DNA from: Mesorhabditis belari
Taxonomy: Eukaryota > Nematoda > Chromadorea > Rhabditida > Rhabditidae
Direction: 5' to 3'
DNA: 64,000 bases
NCBI GenBank assembly: GCA_958450365.1
Contig: CAUEEP010000757.1
Location: 62,001 to 126,000 of the forward strand
Below, piece by piece: positions 1 to 12,246 of the stretch. The position numbers were made by a program, and so were the translations under genes. Under the pieces are notes generated by a model that searched no databases, was not told the origin of the DNA, and saw only the letters and a list, made by a program, of their open reading frames with translations. The first letter of the stretch is position 1. The number at the start of each line of letters is the position of its first letter.

Positions 1-776
1 TGAGTTGGAAATGAAGAAATTGAATGGAATTGAGTGAAATTGAATGAAATTGAACTTGCTAAGTCGATCAACCAAGCTGAGCTTAGATTTAGGACAATGA
101 AAAAGCAATGACAAAAGTGTGAAAAGTGTGAAAACATTTGAAAAGACCAAACTAGCTGTGAAAGTGACTAGAGCTTAGGGAAGAGAAGGGGGAGGGGAAA
201 GCTGAGAACGACCCGGTCCCTTCTCTTGTCTTTCTTGTACTCTCTTCTTCAAGTGCTAAGGATCTAACGCAAATATTAGTGAAGAGAGTGTGACATATAA
301 AGGGACAAATATGGGTGAAGAAGGAAAAGAAATGGAAAAAGAGATCAAATCGAATCGAGATCGGAAAATGGGAAAACGGGAAAGATGTATAGTGTAAAAA
401 AAATGATGGAATTTGAATATTGTACTTGTTTTTGATTCTATATTCAGTATTTTGATTAATCTCAATCTCTATTCTCTATTAATCTCAATCTCAATCTCTA
501 TTCCATTTAAATTCTTATGTAAATTTTCTCAATTTCCTTTTAGCTGAAAGATTCCATTCAAATAACATAAATAAAGTCTTTATTTTGAAAAGTTTACAAA
601 GAAAGAAAGTTTCTTTAAAAGTTAAATAACAAAAGAGTGAAAATGTGTTGGATTGGGTGAAGAATTTGGAGCACAAAGAAGAAGAAAAAAGATTTGTGTG
701 AAGGAATTGGATGTGAAATTGAAAAGAGATTGGAAAAGAGAGAGAGAGAGAGACAAACAACTCGTTTATGCAAATG

Positions 777-1270
777 TTCGTGTTTAGATGGAGGGGATGG
801 GAGTGACCTTCTAAGAGGTGTTCATGGGGAGGATCTCATCAAGATTTTTCGAATTTTTCAGCATTAAACGAATAAAACAATTATCTAGATTTAAAGGGTT
901 TATATAAAAGAATAACTGAATGTTGATGGGCAAAAGTTACGCTTAAATTTTTGTCATATTTTCAAATGTCAAATTTTAAGGGAAACTTGTTGTCAGTTTT
1001 GTCATATTGTCAAATTTTAAGGGGAACTTGTTCAGGAAGAATTAGATCCTCTTAAAAAAGAGTACATTTGGCTTCATTGTAATAACAATTGTAGTAGCAA
1101 TGAATATTCGTGTTTAGGGGATGGGAGTGACCTTCTAAGAGGTGTTCATGGGGAGGATCTCATCAAGATTTTTCGAATTTTTCAGCATTAAACGAATAAA
1201 ACAATTATCTAGATTTAAAGGGTTTATATAAAAGAATAACTGAATGTTGATAGGCAAAAGTTACGCTTAG
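777..1270. repeat. Direct duplication of a ~160-bp block
   Basis: The block at 777-944 recurs almost exactly at 1107-1270. Both copies contain GTGACCTTCTAAGAGGTG followed by about 100 near-identical bases ending near GAATAACTGAATGTTGAT. The first copy has a small insertion near its start. About 160 bp of unrelated sequence separates them. The low divergence suggests a recent duplication. No coding capacity is apparent. Confidence 0.85.
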
Positions 1271-2140
1271 AGTTTTATCATATTGTTAGGCTTTTCAATT
1301 TTTAGATATTTTCATGAATTTTTAAGTTAAAGAAGTTTAAAACACATGACTTTTTGAGTTTTTCATTAAAAATCGGTTCAAATTTTAGCTTAAAAGCTTA
1401 AAAGCTTGATTTTTAGACTTATATAACTTTTTAATCTAATCAAAGTTTAAAAAGATTTCAAAATTTTGATGATTTGATGATTTGAAGGTTTTTTTTTTGT
1501 TAATCAATTTCATTTTTTCTGATTTCAGATTTAATTTGAAATGAAATCAATTAAAAATCTAGTGAATCAATTAAATTTAGAGAGCTAATTGTTTCAAAGA
1601 AACCCCCTTTTCCAATCCCACAGATGGCTGGGAAACTAGTTAAGGTAAAGTTGAGCTTTGAATTGAATCAAAGCTTCTGATTTGAGCTTAAAGAAAGAAA
1701 GCCAAAAAGAAAGCTTAAAAGACAAATGCAACAATTAGTCTTCTCGACGATTTCGAACTCCACCAAACCAAATATGGGAAAGAGAAAAAGGAAAAAGGAG
1801 AGTTTCAGATCGAAATCTCTCTTTCATTTCCCCCTTTTCCTTTTCCATTCTCTTTCAAATCCTTATCGATGCTAAATCTCATTCAAATGTCTTCCCAAAA
1901 TATTAGAGAGGATAAGGGAGTGTCAAATTGCATATGCAACCAACCCTTTCTTCTAATCTCAACATCAAATTCAACATCGAACCAATCAAAGATATAACAC
2001 GGCTTTTTAGCCAAAGTGATTAATTAAGAGTTTTCAAAAATTTGTAATAAAGATAAGATTCTCTTTATTACCATTTTAACTTTGAAATTGAACAATAGTA
2101 AGCTTTATTTTTAATATACAATCAATTTGTTTATATATCT

Positions 2141-2641
2141 GCCGATTATGAATGAAATTTTTTGGTAAATCTTTCTAGTAGAGCAACCCTTTAATGTATG
2201 AGGACAATATTATATCATTTTGTAGCGAATTCAATTCTGCATCGATTGGTACCAAATTTGTGAGTTTAGGTTAAAAATTGCCGGCGCTACAACGTTTCAT
2301 TCAAAATCGGCGGGATCCCCGTAGCCGATTATGAATGAGTGGGTCTAGGAGCGTCCAACCATCAAGTATTTAGTATCATTCAACGCAGAATCATTAATAA
2401 TTATGTTAAATTTTTTAAATTAGCAAGATTTGATGAACAGAAAAAAAAATTAGAGCAAAAAAACTGTTTGTTCAAGAGAAAACTTTGAAGCCCCATAAAT
2501 TGTGTTCTTTTCATCCAATCTTTCTAATTTCAAAAATTTAACATAATTATCAATGATTCTGCGTTGAATGATACTAAATACTTGATGGTTGGATGCTCCT
2601 AGACCCACTCATTCGTAATCGGCTGAAATTCATAATCGGCT
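2141..2641. mobile_element. Fold-back (MITE-like) element, ~500 bp
   Basis: The ends are inverted copies of GCCGATTATGAAT..AAATT (2141-2160 and about 2624-2641). A longer pair of inverted arms lies inside: 2321-2435 matches the reverse complement of about 2515-2633, including GAGTGGGTCTAGGAGC and ATCATTCAACGCAGAATCAT. There is no open frame, so this looks like a non-autonomous DNA element. I could not assign a superfamily or a clear target-site duplication. Confidence 0.7.
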
Positions 2642-4009
2642 ACGACATATCAATCTAAATTCAGACAGAAAACTAGTTCTTTGCGTTGTACTTTGTACTT
2701 GAACATAGAAATTCATTGTTTCTAGCATTTACTTTCATTTACTTATCACATTCTTTGTGCTTATCAGCATATAAACGCAGCTTTTCTTTTGTAAAAAGCT
2801 TTTGTGCTTTGTTTCCAACTCTTTAGAGTCTAAATCTTCTCAAAAACAAAACTACCTACAACTACTCATTAACAATGGTAATGAAAGATCGGAAATGAAA
2901 AGGATAAATGGTGATCATGCTGAGTCAAGCACAATACCGAGCAATTACTTGAAGAGGGATTGAAAGAATGGAAAGGAAAGGGACAGGTGTTTGTCACCGA
3001 TCTGACAGCCAGGATCTCTTGAAAAGAGCTTTCTCCCTAGAGAACCCCTTTGTAATTTGACTATTCCTGAAGTCGATTTGCATACATCAGAAAATAATTA
3101 TGAAATTGGTTACGGAAAGAAGATCATCTAGTTCTTCAAAATCTCCTTAACCAGTAAAGAGAATGATTTGAGATTTTCCTGTCTAACTAAAAGTTGAATA
3201 TCTCAAGCTTTCAAGTACTTCTTGAAAATTATTTCTATTTGTTAAAGAAAGAAAGATTATACAATTTATTTATATCCTTTTAAACTCAAGACTTCAATAA
3301 TTTCAATGAAGATCTATGCTGTATTCTTTTCTTTTTTCAAAAGCACTCATCACCACCTCAGCGGTGGGCCTTTACGGCAGAAACAGGGAAACAAAAAGGG
3401 AAAAGAAATGATGGAGGCGTCAATTAATGACCCTTTTTGTCTTTTTTTGGGAAAAGGGAAAAGGCGAAATGTCGAAAAGAGAGCTGCCTTTGAGCGAGAT
3501 CAAAGGAAGCCGATTGGTGGAAAAAAACCACCATTTGAATCGCTTTTGGGGAAAGAGAATTCCACCATTTTCCTTTTTGTGAATGTATAAAGTTACAAAA
3601 AGTTATTTGAAGTGAATAGAACTTTCTTATTTACACAGTCTTGTTATCCAAATCTTGAACACCTTCTTCGGAACTCTTTCAAGTTATTGAACACATAAGG
3701 ACTAAGAAAACAAACAAAATAATGAATAGAATAGAAAAAAGGAAGCTTGTTGATGTTGGGGAAATAAAACTTTTGGCTAACAAGTTAGCTCAAAGCTTAA
3801 AGTGTCAGCTCAAAGCTCAAAGTGTCAGCTCAATGTTCTACAAAAAAATCAGGTCAATTATATAACTGAAAGATGGATTTGTTAGAGGTGTGAATGACTG
3901 AATGGATGAATGGATTCGAGATATGACATATCTTAGATCTCTCGATTCGATATATCAGATACATATCTGTTGACGGGTCAGTGACACCTCTCGATTGTCT
4001 AGAGGTGAG

Positions 4010-4760
4010 CCTTCAAGGATGGAAAGGAAAAGATCGAAAGGACTAAGAGTTAGGAAACTTTTTGAAAATTCTTTAAATTTGTCTTTCAAATCTAGAGCAA
4101 AAATCTTTCCATTCAAAAATTGATTGAAATTATTCATTTTCAAGGTTTTGGATCAGTAAATTGTTATTGTTTTACTTCTGAAAAGATTTTTCATTGTCTC
4201 ATTGGGTTTTTGAACTTTGAACGGTTTTTGAATCTAACTCTCAATCCTTTCCATCCACTTTTCATTGTCTAATCAAGGATGGAAAAGATTTAGAGTTAGG
4301 AAACTTTTCGAAAACCCAATGAGACAATGAAAAAGTCTTTTCAGAAGTAAAACAATAACAAAAGTGAATGGAAAGGATTGAGAGCTAGGAAACTCTTGAT
4401 GAGATAATGAAAAGTGTTTTAATAAAGAATAATGAAAAAGTTTCCTAACTCTCAATCCTTTCCATCATTGATTAGACAATGAAAAGTGGATGGAAAGGAT
4501 TGAGAGTTAGGTTCAAAAACCCAATGAGACAATGAAAAGTCTTTTCAAAAGTAAAACAATAACAAAAGTGGATGGAAAGGATTGAGAGTTAGATTCAAAA
4601 ACCGTTCAAAATTCAAAAACCCAATAAAAAGTCTTTTCAGAAGTAAAACAATAACAATTTACTGATCCAAAACCTTGAAAATAAATAATTTCAATCAATT
4701 TTTGAATGGAAAGATTTTAGCTTTAAATGCAAAAGAGAAATTTAAAGAATTTCCTCCATT
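4010..4760. repeat. Large inverted repeat with internal tandem motif
   Basis: The arm at about 4078-4262 is matched in reverse complement by about 4563-4750. Shared stretches include TTTACTTCTGAAAAGA / TCTTTTCAGAAGTAAA and the sequence around GGTTTTGGATCAGTAAATTG. Between and overlapping the arms, the motif GATGGAAAGGATTGAGAGTT recurs several times in both orientations (for example near 4275, 4368, 4490 and 4572). It could be a fold-back transposon or a palindrome that grew by tandem duplication. No gene is seen. Confidence 0.7.
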
Positions 4761-5079
4761 CAAGCAAGCTAGAGGCATTAAAAAGTTGTTTAGATCAAAA
4801 ACAGCATTAATTTGTAAATATAAACATTCTAAAAGTTTCCCATAGAGATTCTCAACCCTTCTTCTTTGTGATTGCAATCACGCAATCCCCCATTGGGTTT
4901 ACCCCAAATTCCATCAATCGTTGAGCCTTCAAAAGAGAAAAGTCAATGATGTGATTGCATCACCACGTCGACCACTTCAACGAGGAATTTCCCCGAGATT
5001 TGCGTGTTCCCCATTTCATTCATTCAAAGTGTTCAAGGATGAAGGGCTAAGGATTGAAAAATTCACTAGAATTCAATTC

Positions 5080-5146
5080 ACTAGAAGTCAAGGGTACTTG
5101 GCTTCACTGCAAGGGATTCACTAGAAGTCAAGGGTACTTGGCTTGC
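5080..5146. repeat. Short tandem direct repeat
   Basis: The sequence CACTAGAAGTCAAGGGTACT plus TGGCTT occurs twice, near 5081 and 5119, separated by about a dozen bases. It is a simple local duplication in non-coding sequence. Confidence 0.7.
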
Positions 5147-5795
5147 CATTAGATTGTATCTGAATTGAACAGTAAGTATTAGTTGTTCTAAAAGTTTTTG
5201 AGATTCCTAGCTTTTCATTTCTCTTTAATATATGAAAAATTTGTGTTTATTGAGGTTAAATTTCAGAAAAGCGTGATATTTGTTTGAAAAAAGAGACACG
5301 AATCGCTGTCAAATGAGAGGAGTCCATTTCATTGGATTTCATTTCATTGAATTTTCCGCTCTTCTTTTTCTCTTATTCAAGAGGCTCAATTGGTCCTTAC
5401 ATACCATAGATTGTTTGAGAAAGAAAAGAACTGAAAATCTTTAGAAAAACAGACCATTCCGCCCACATAAGCCATGAAATGACCTTGAAATCGAGAATGG
5501 AAAGAAGAGGTGATTTGGTGGGAGTCAATTTCAAATGAGTTTTCGAGTCAATTCGATTCAACTACGTTTATATTATAGATAAATTACAACTCTACAAATG
5601 ACAAGAAAACAATCAAGACTATCATTTGGAATAAACAACTTTAACTATAACTTTAATCATGATTTTTCATTGATCAGAAAGAATTTTTCACTTTATTCAA
5701 CTTCAATTCTTCTACATTTTCTTTGATTTTCTAAATATTTTTATTTAAAATTGATGTTTTTAACAGAAATATTATTAAAATTCTATTCATAAAAG

Positions 5796-6010
5796 GGGGT
5801 AGGCTAATTTCCGCTATTTTATTTGCGCAACAGGGTCATTTGCGCAACTCGCCATAGCTTTCTTCTAAGTCAACCAATCTTTATGATTTTGATTTCATTT
5901 TGTAGATCTCAATAAGTGTAACAGAATGACACCAAAATCATAAAGATTGACCGACTTAGAAGAAAGTTATGGCGAGTTGTGCAAAAAATTTGGCGCAGAG
6001 TAGCCTATCC
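5796..6010. mobile_element. MITE family A, copy 1
   Basis: This is a nearly full-length palindrome of about 215 bp starting GGGGTAGGCTAATTT and ending AGCCTATCC. The arms include CTTTCTTCTAAGTC...CAATCTTTATGATTTTG and the reverse complement of this. Three relatives lie at 45612-45838, 51227-51443 and 59233-59435. The flanks of this copy show no clear duplication, so it is probably an old insertion. It has no coding capacity. Confidence 0.85.
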
Positions 6011-6959
6011 GGATAGAGATTTGAAAAATGTCAGAGGAATTTGAAAAATTCCTTCAGATTCGGAATCAGCACAATTTTCCGCATCTAAAAAAGGTACTCC
6101 CAGAAAAATCCGATAGAAAACGCATTTTTGCCTTATTTCGCGCGTATGGTGGTTTATTCTTTATAATTTCACAAAGATTAAACTTTTTTTACAAAGTTTT
6201 TGGTTAAACTTTAGTTTTGAAAGCAATTAGTGAAGAGGATCTTATTCAAATGAAATTCTTCTTACTGATTGCACAATCAATGTCAATTTTCTTCAAGAGG
6301 AAAGCAAGAGATCGTTGATTGTTGTCCAATTGTCAACAACATGAATAGGAGAAAGGAAAAGAGGGAATTGTTATGCAAATGAGACGATTTCCGGTTGATT
6401 CTTGGAAGAAAATTGAGTAATCATTGACTTCTTGAATTAAGAATCAAGATTTGTGGAAATTCTTTTGGTTTGACGGATGTTTGGCTGACCGGGTTGCATT
6501 TGACCTCGGTTTTTTTCATTTCCGAAGTGCGGAAGAGTCAAAAAATGGTGAGCAAATAGTGTCAAACTTCGCACCCCATTGCACAATGAATCACCCTACA
6601 TTTCCTTTACAAAATACCGGATATGAAGTGATCAAAGTAAACAAAGAAAGTTTGATTTGTTTATTGAAAATAATATGAAGATTTTCATTGTTCTATGTTA
6701 ATAATAACTTCAAAATAAACCCTTTTAAAAGAAAGATTTTGTTTTTATGTGAAAAGTGCTCAAGAAAATGTCTTGATTCAAGTTTTCTCAAGTCAATTAG
6801 CAATTTTTTCACTACCGTAAACAAATTAGCTAGGATATTAGTTGATCCGATATCTGTACGGTGAGATCTTTACAGATTTGGTTCCTTTTCTTTGCAGCCT
6901 CTCCCCAAAGTCCAGCAATTTCTTGAACTTTGGGAAAAGCTCTATATCTTCATTTGTAT

Positions 6960-7044
6960 GCGTTGGACGTCAATCGTATTGATATCAAAAGAAAGCTTTG
7001 AGTCTAAGCTTTCTTTTGACATCAATGCGATAGACATCCAATGC
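6960..7044. repeat. Long hairpin, 39-bp arms
   Basis: The arm 6960-6998 pairs with 7006-7044 around a 7-base loop (TGAGTCT). By eye 34 of 39 positions are complementary, and most of the remaining ones could form G-U pairs in RNA. It could be a small MITE remnant or a hairpin RNA precursor. No homologous copy is seen in the window. Confidence 0.6.
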
Positions 7045-7549
7045 TCACAATTTGAGGAAAGAAAACTAAAACTTCTCGTAAAAAAGATATTAAGATAATC
7101 TAGAAATTTCTAGATTTCTAGAACAACTTTAGAAATATAAAGTTTTTGTAGTAAAACAGATAACTTGTGATTGCTGGTTTAAGTCTAAAAAAACTCTCTC
7201 TAGATAAACTAACTCAATCTAGAGTTAACTTCTCAAAAAAGTTTAGTTCTAGTAAGCTTAAAAAGCGGGTTGGTTTTTTTTCTGCTTGGAAATTCAAATC
7301 CAAAAACATCGCTCTCAAAAAAAAGAGGAGAGGTCGTCGTTTTTCATTAATTCAGCACTAGTGGACAGGGGAAAGAAGAATTTGGAGGGATTCCATGAGA
7401 AATAGGAAGAGATAGGGAAAAGAGATCAAAAAGTAAAGGTTTTCATCTTGAAATCTATTCAAAAATTTCAATAAATGGCCTAGAATGTGTGGGTTTTTGC
7501 ATAGAATTGCATAAACTCTTAAGGGTTTTGGTGAAAGAAAGAAGAAAAA

Positions 7550-8281
7550 GACTGCCGATGTCCTCAAGACAGAACTTGAGTGAGCTGAATGAGAGCAAAA
7601 CAAAAGACATCTTGTTTTTGAGGGGACAACACACGCAATCCGTGGCTCTTTGGAAAACTTATCTAAAAATTTTAAATCAAAGATTTACAGAGGAAAGTTT
7701 CAGAGCTTAGTTGATGCTCAATCTTTAGCTTTTGTGAATAAAACTTTGTGATTGACGATTTGATGATTCTTGTTTGCTAAAATAAATCTCATTTGAATAG
7801 TTAAAAACTCTATCAGTTGGATTTGATCCAATTTGGTTCCAATATGGTTTCAATATGGTTCCAATATGGTTCCAATATGTTCCTTCCAGGAATATGGTTC
7901 CAATATGGTTCCAATATGGTTCCAATATGGTTCCAAAATGTTTCCAATATGGTTCCAATATGGTTCCAAAATGGTTCCAATATGGTTCCAAGACGGTTCC
8001 AAAATGGTTCCAATTTGGACTGCCGATGTCCTCAAGACAGAACTTGAGTGAGCTGAATGAGAGCAAAACAAAAGACATCTTGTTTTTGAGGGCACAACAC
8101 ACGCAATCCGTGGCTCTTTGGAAAACTTCTAAAAATTTTAAACCAAAGATTTACAGAGGAAAGTTTCAGAGCTCAGCTGATGCTCAATCTTTAGCTTTTA
8201 AATAAAACTTTGTGATTGACGATTTGATGATTCTTGTTTGCTAAAATAAATCTCATTTGAATAGTTAAGAACTCTATCAGT
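7550..8281. repeat. ~265-bp direct duplication flanking an 11-bp minisatellite
   Basis: The block 7550-7818 (from GACTGCCGATGTCCTCAAGA to CTCTATCAGTT) recurs at 8018-8281 with very few differences, one being a 3-4-base gap. Between the copies, about 7819-8017 is a minisatellite of GGTTCCAATAT units with point variants. The tandem units make long open frames in several frames on both strands, rich in Trp, Phe, Asn and Gly. These are repeat artefacts, not genes. Confidence 0.85.
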
Positions 8282-8589
8282 TTACTGATAGTAAGAAGTG
8301 TAAAAACTTTAGATTCGGTTTATTAATTCAAAAAACTTGGTTCTAGTACTTGAACCATGTACAAACTGATAAAAAAACCGATTTGTATGATTCGTATGAT
8401 GTAAACTGACGCACGGATAATCTACATAGATGTATTGAGAGCACCTAGCATAAATCTGATTGCAGATTCGGATTCCTCGCCCCCGAAAACCCCCAAGTAC
8501 AAATTTTCCACATTCTAGCTAACTTTATTGTAATTTTACATTAACGTAATTTGTATTGTCGCGTAGGACGTTTTATTTTTCTATAAAAT

Positions 8590-8737
8590 AGGGGGTGGGA
8601 CAAATGCGACCTTTTTTTGCGCACCTGGACATTTGCGCACCTTTTTTTTGCTGGAAAAGGCCTTAGGAAAGGTCGTAGAGCTTCAAAAATGTTTTCATAG
8701 AAAGGAATCGTATGCGTAGATTCCGAATTTCGGAATG
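8590..8737. mobile_element. MITE family B, single arm
   Basis: The stretch from GGGGGTGGGACAAATGCGAC to GTAGATTCCGAATTTCG matches one arm of the complete fold-back element at 46528-46906, including TTTGCTGGAAAAGGCCTTAG. Only one arm is present, so this is a truncated copy or a solo arm. Confidence 0.75.
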
Positions 8738-9615
8738 GCTTTGGCTTTATTTCAAATTAGTGAAACTGATGGGTTTGACAATGAAAAAAATTGATTCGCT
8801 GAACTTTAACCTAAAAAATTTTAAGCGTAATTTCAGCAAATCCAACTAAAAAACTCTATGCAGATGCAGGAGAGTAATCCGTAAAAAATATTTATTCAAA
8901 ATGGTGTCTTGGCAAAAGAATGGAGAAGTTTGTTCATTGAGTGATTCTTGAAGGACAAAAGGAGTAACTCTTTTCCCTTTTCTTTAAAACCCTTGTTCTC
9001 TCATTTCTAAACGAAACTTCTTTGACAAAAAGACTCGTATGAGTAATGAAAGACACCAGTATACCAAAGGAAATACATAAAGAATCACTTTTTTTTGCTT
9101 TTCTGCAAATCTTTTAGGGGATTAGACGTTAAAACCGATTTTTGAGGGAAATTTCTCTTTTTTTGAAAAAGAACACTAAGGATTATAAGGTGAAAGTTGG
9201 AAATAAGTAAAAATTTGTTCTAAATTTGTTCTAAATTTGTTCTAAATTAGTGAAAGTAACCAATTTTCTCATGAATACGGCTAATTTACGGTTTTGATGA
9301 ACTTGGGAAAATCGAGAAGTGAACGAGGGTCTAATGAGGAGGAAAAATGAATACATTTTCAGCAATTCTTTTCGACATTTTTCAGTTTATAGTAGTAGAA
9401 ATATTGTAGTTTTAAGTTAATTCGAAAAATGTGGATTTAAAGATGGGGATTTATTCTTGAATTTACTCTTAAAACGATCAATCTAATTGTGTTAAGCTTG
9501 CGCGCAGAGTTAAAAAGATATTTCCCACTAAGTTGAACTTAAAACATGATAAAGTTTGAATAAAAACGATTTCTTTTTGCATAAAACTTCATTCTTTGCA
9601 TTGTAATAGAGCTTT

Positions 9616-9934
9616 AAAATGTTTGTAAACATTTTTATTTGATTCTTTCTATAGTTTTTTATAGTTTTTGAACAGCTACACTCAATTTAGAGGCTTTCTA
9701 AGCTTGACATTGTAATAAAGCTTTTAAAGAACCCCAACAACCAAGATCATTTATTTTGTAAGTTTAAATTATACATTTAGACTATAGATTTTATGCTTTT
9801 AAAACCTTAGAATGGCTCTTTTATTCCCTTTGGTTTCTCTTTTTATTGGTGGGGGGCAAAATGTTTATAAACATCTTTATTTAATTCTTTTTAAAGTCTT
9901 TTATCAACTAGACTATAACTAAAGCCTTTCTAGG
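9616..9934. repeat. Diverged direct repeat pair
   Basis: About 85 bp at 9616-9702 (from AAAATGTTTGTAAACATTTT to GGCTTTCTAAG) is similar to 9858-9934 (AAAATGTTTATAAACATCTT to GCCTTTCTAGG). Each begins with a short palindrome of the form TGTTTRTAAACA. It is AT-rich with no coding signal. Confidence 0.5.
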
Positions 9935-10224
9935 CTGAATTTCTTTTCTTTTCAGTCCAAATATGCAAATTATGCTCATAAAATGTCGAAATTTGTGAAG
10001 GATTGGAATAAAATGAAATGAAGGAATGAAGGTGACATTTGAGGACACACTTCAATCTCTTTTTAAAGAGAAATCCAACAAGAAGAAGGAGTGTTCATGA
10101 AATGTCATTTGGATATGGAAAAAGAAAGAAAATTCAAACTGATATTGATACTTCATGTATGGAAAAAGTGGAAAAGAATCGAAATTTGAACAAATTTTCT
10201 TTCAAGGGAACATTTGTAAATCTA

Positions 10225-10697
10225 TTGGGTTGGTGAATTGAAAACTGCCGGACTTTAAACTAAAATTTATTCAACATTAAACCATGAATTCATTCCAAAC
10301 AATTTCTATTATTATTGACGACTTCTGCCCATTTTACAGGCAATTAGCGGATTCCTATTTCGTAGTAGGATTTTGCTTTTGAATCGAAAAACTTTCAAAA
10401 CCAATTTTTGACTGCTTCTTCCGAATCGAAGTGTTCTCCCGCATGTTTCATTACTCATGATCCGGAATAAATAGTAGTAGTTTCGCTTAAAATGCAAGTT
10501 TTGTGAAAATTCGTCAATTTCGCATTTCTTGAAAACCAGTTTTTGAATCGTTCTGAAAATTTCAATATAAGCTTGATTTTTGATTCTCTACAACTTTCCC
10601 ATTAACACTAAAATGGGTTTCTTTTGAAGAAAGTCACCTATGACCAGTCAAACTGTCACCTATGACAATAGCCCACAGTTTTCAATTCACCAACCCA
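10225..10697 (-). mobile_element. Internally deleted mariner element with TA target sites
   Basis: Perfect terminal inverted repeats of 23 bp start TTGGGTTGGTGAATTGAAAA and are flanked by TA on both sides (10223-10224 and 10698-10699). On the minus strand around 10470-10300 one frame reads EHFDSEEAVKNWF, then a stop, then KFFDSKAKSYYE, another stop and LPVKWAEVVN. This resembles the C-terminal tail of mariner transposases. No catalytic core is present, so the element is a deletion derivative that could only move in trans. Confidence 0.75.
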
Positions 10698-11060
10698 ATA
10701 GAAATGAGAAGAATCTAAAAGATATTTATTTGATTTAAAAAGAAACAATTCAATAAGCTTAGTAGTAGATTTTCTATTCAAAGTTAAGAGCTAAAAGTCA
10801 AGAGAAAAAGTAAAGTTTCAAGTGTAATCTTTTAGAGGAAACTCTCCAAACGATGAGGCCTTAATTTGGGAGAGCCGACTTGAGGAGATTGCTCATCCCT
10901 CAATTCTTTCCCCTTTTCAGAAGCCCTTCTCAAAACAGAAAGAATTTTTTTCATTGTTAAATTAGTTAAGAAATAACAATAATCATATTTTCTCAGTTTT
11001 TCTTGCTTTGTGTTAACAAATCTCATGCATTTTATTGCTTCAATTTCTTTGATAACAACT

Positions 11061-11475
11061 AGATACTTGATCTAATATTGTAATATCAATGCGACTAATA
11101 TTGAATACAATGCTGACTAATATTGTAATACAATGCTTGACAATATTGTATACTAATGCTGACTAATATTGATATCTAATGCTTGACTAATATTGTAATA
11201 CTAATGCTTGACTAATATTGTAATATCTAATGCTTGACTAATATTGTAATATCTAATGCTTGACTAATATTGTTATCTAATGCTTGATCTAATATTGTAT
11301 ACTAATGCTTGACTAATATTTATCTAATGCTTGATCTAATATTGTAATATCTAATGCTTGATCTAATATTGTAATATCTAATGCTTGATCTAATATTGTA
11401 ATATCTAATGCTTGATCTAATATTGTAATATCTAATGCTTGATCTAATATCTATCTTGATCTAATACTTGATCTA
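11061..11475. repeat. Minisatellite, ~22-28-bp unit
   Basis: A tandem array of TAATGCTTGATCTAATATTG plus TAATATC-type units makes up about 415 bp. Early units are shorter and degenerate; the last five or six are almost identical. The units are contiguous with no unique spacers. Confidence 0.9.
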
Positions 11476-11701
11476 ACAAAGGCTAAAGTGAATGAAACAA
11501 AAAGCATTATACATTTGACATATCCGATTTTGACTCAACAATATTATTAACAATTCTTGCGTTGATAAATCATGTTTTTGACAGTTTTTGATGCATTTTA
11601 ATGCAAAAAAAGATGGCTCAATTCAGCCAAAAGCTATGGGGTTTCGATCCAGCTATGCTTGCTTCACCTTGTTTTTGAAATGAAGGGAAAAATTGAAAAA
11701 A

Positions 11702-12040
11702 GGAGAGCTGATCAAAACAGCGCCGGCCAAAATAATTCGTTTGCGGTTAAATTTATTTTCGTTTCTTATTTTCATTGAATATAGAAAAATAAATTAGCTA
11801 TCTGCTGAAGTTTTTGGAGCCGTTTAGAACAAATCTGTGATGAGAAAATGCCAAAAAAAACGAAAAACGGCTCAAAAAGAGGTTAAAAAGAGCTTTTCTC
11901 GGCACGAATTCTTTTTAGGTGATCCCAAAGTATGCAAAATGTAGATAACTTTTCTTCTGCATCCAATAAGAATAAGAAACACATAGAAACTTAACCGTGG
12001 AGGAGATATTTTTGATGTGGTGCTGTTTTGATCAGCTCCC
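11702..12040. mobile_element. Non-autonomous element with ~20-bp inverted ends
   Basis: GAGCTGATCAAAACAGC at about 11704 is mirrored by GCTGTTTTGATCAGCTC at about 12022. The interior is about 300 bp with no meaningful open frame and no long internal palindrome. A short related segment (TTTCTTATTTTCATTG.ATATAG) also occurs near 62573. Confidence 0.6.
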
Positions 12041-12246
12041 AGAAAAAAGATTCAGTTATGGATGGCTAGAAAAGTCTTTAAAATTGCAAAATACACAGAA
12101 AACATGAGAGATTTCAGTGCTTTTTTTTTCCTTTATTGGATAGTTTTTCCGGTCGACTACAGAATGGAAAGCATAAGTTTACTCGAGTTTAGAATGAGAT
12201 CCAATCATTACACCAACAAAGAGATGAAGGTTCGTTCTGCATCTAA

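Noticed and set aside
3306..3590. 94-codon frame with basic composition
   Set aside because: No signal peptide, domain or exon partners; purine-rich composition explains the open frame.
7813..8205. Overlapping open frames on both strands, rich in Trp, Phe, Asn, Gly
   Set aside because: They are produced by the GGTTCCAATAT minisatellite, which lacks stops in several frames.
11061..11475. CRISPR-like array
   Set aside because: The units are contiguous with no unique spacers, in a nematode-type genome; it is a minisatellite.
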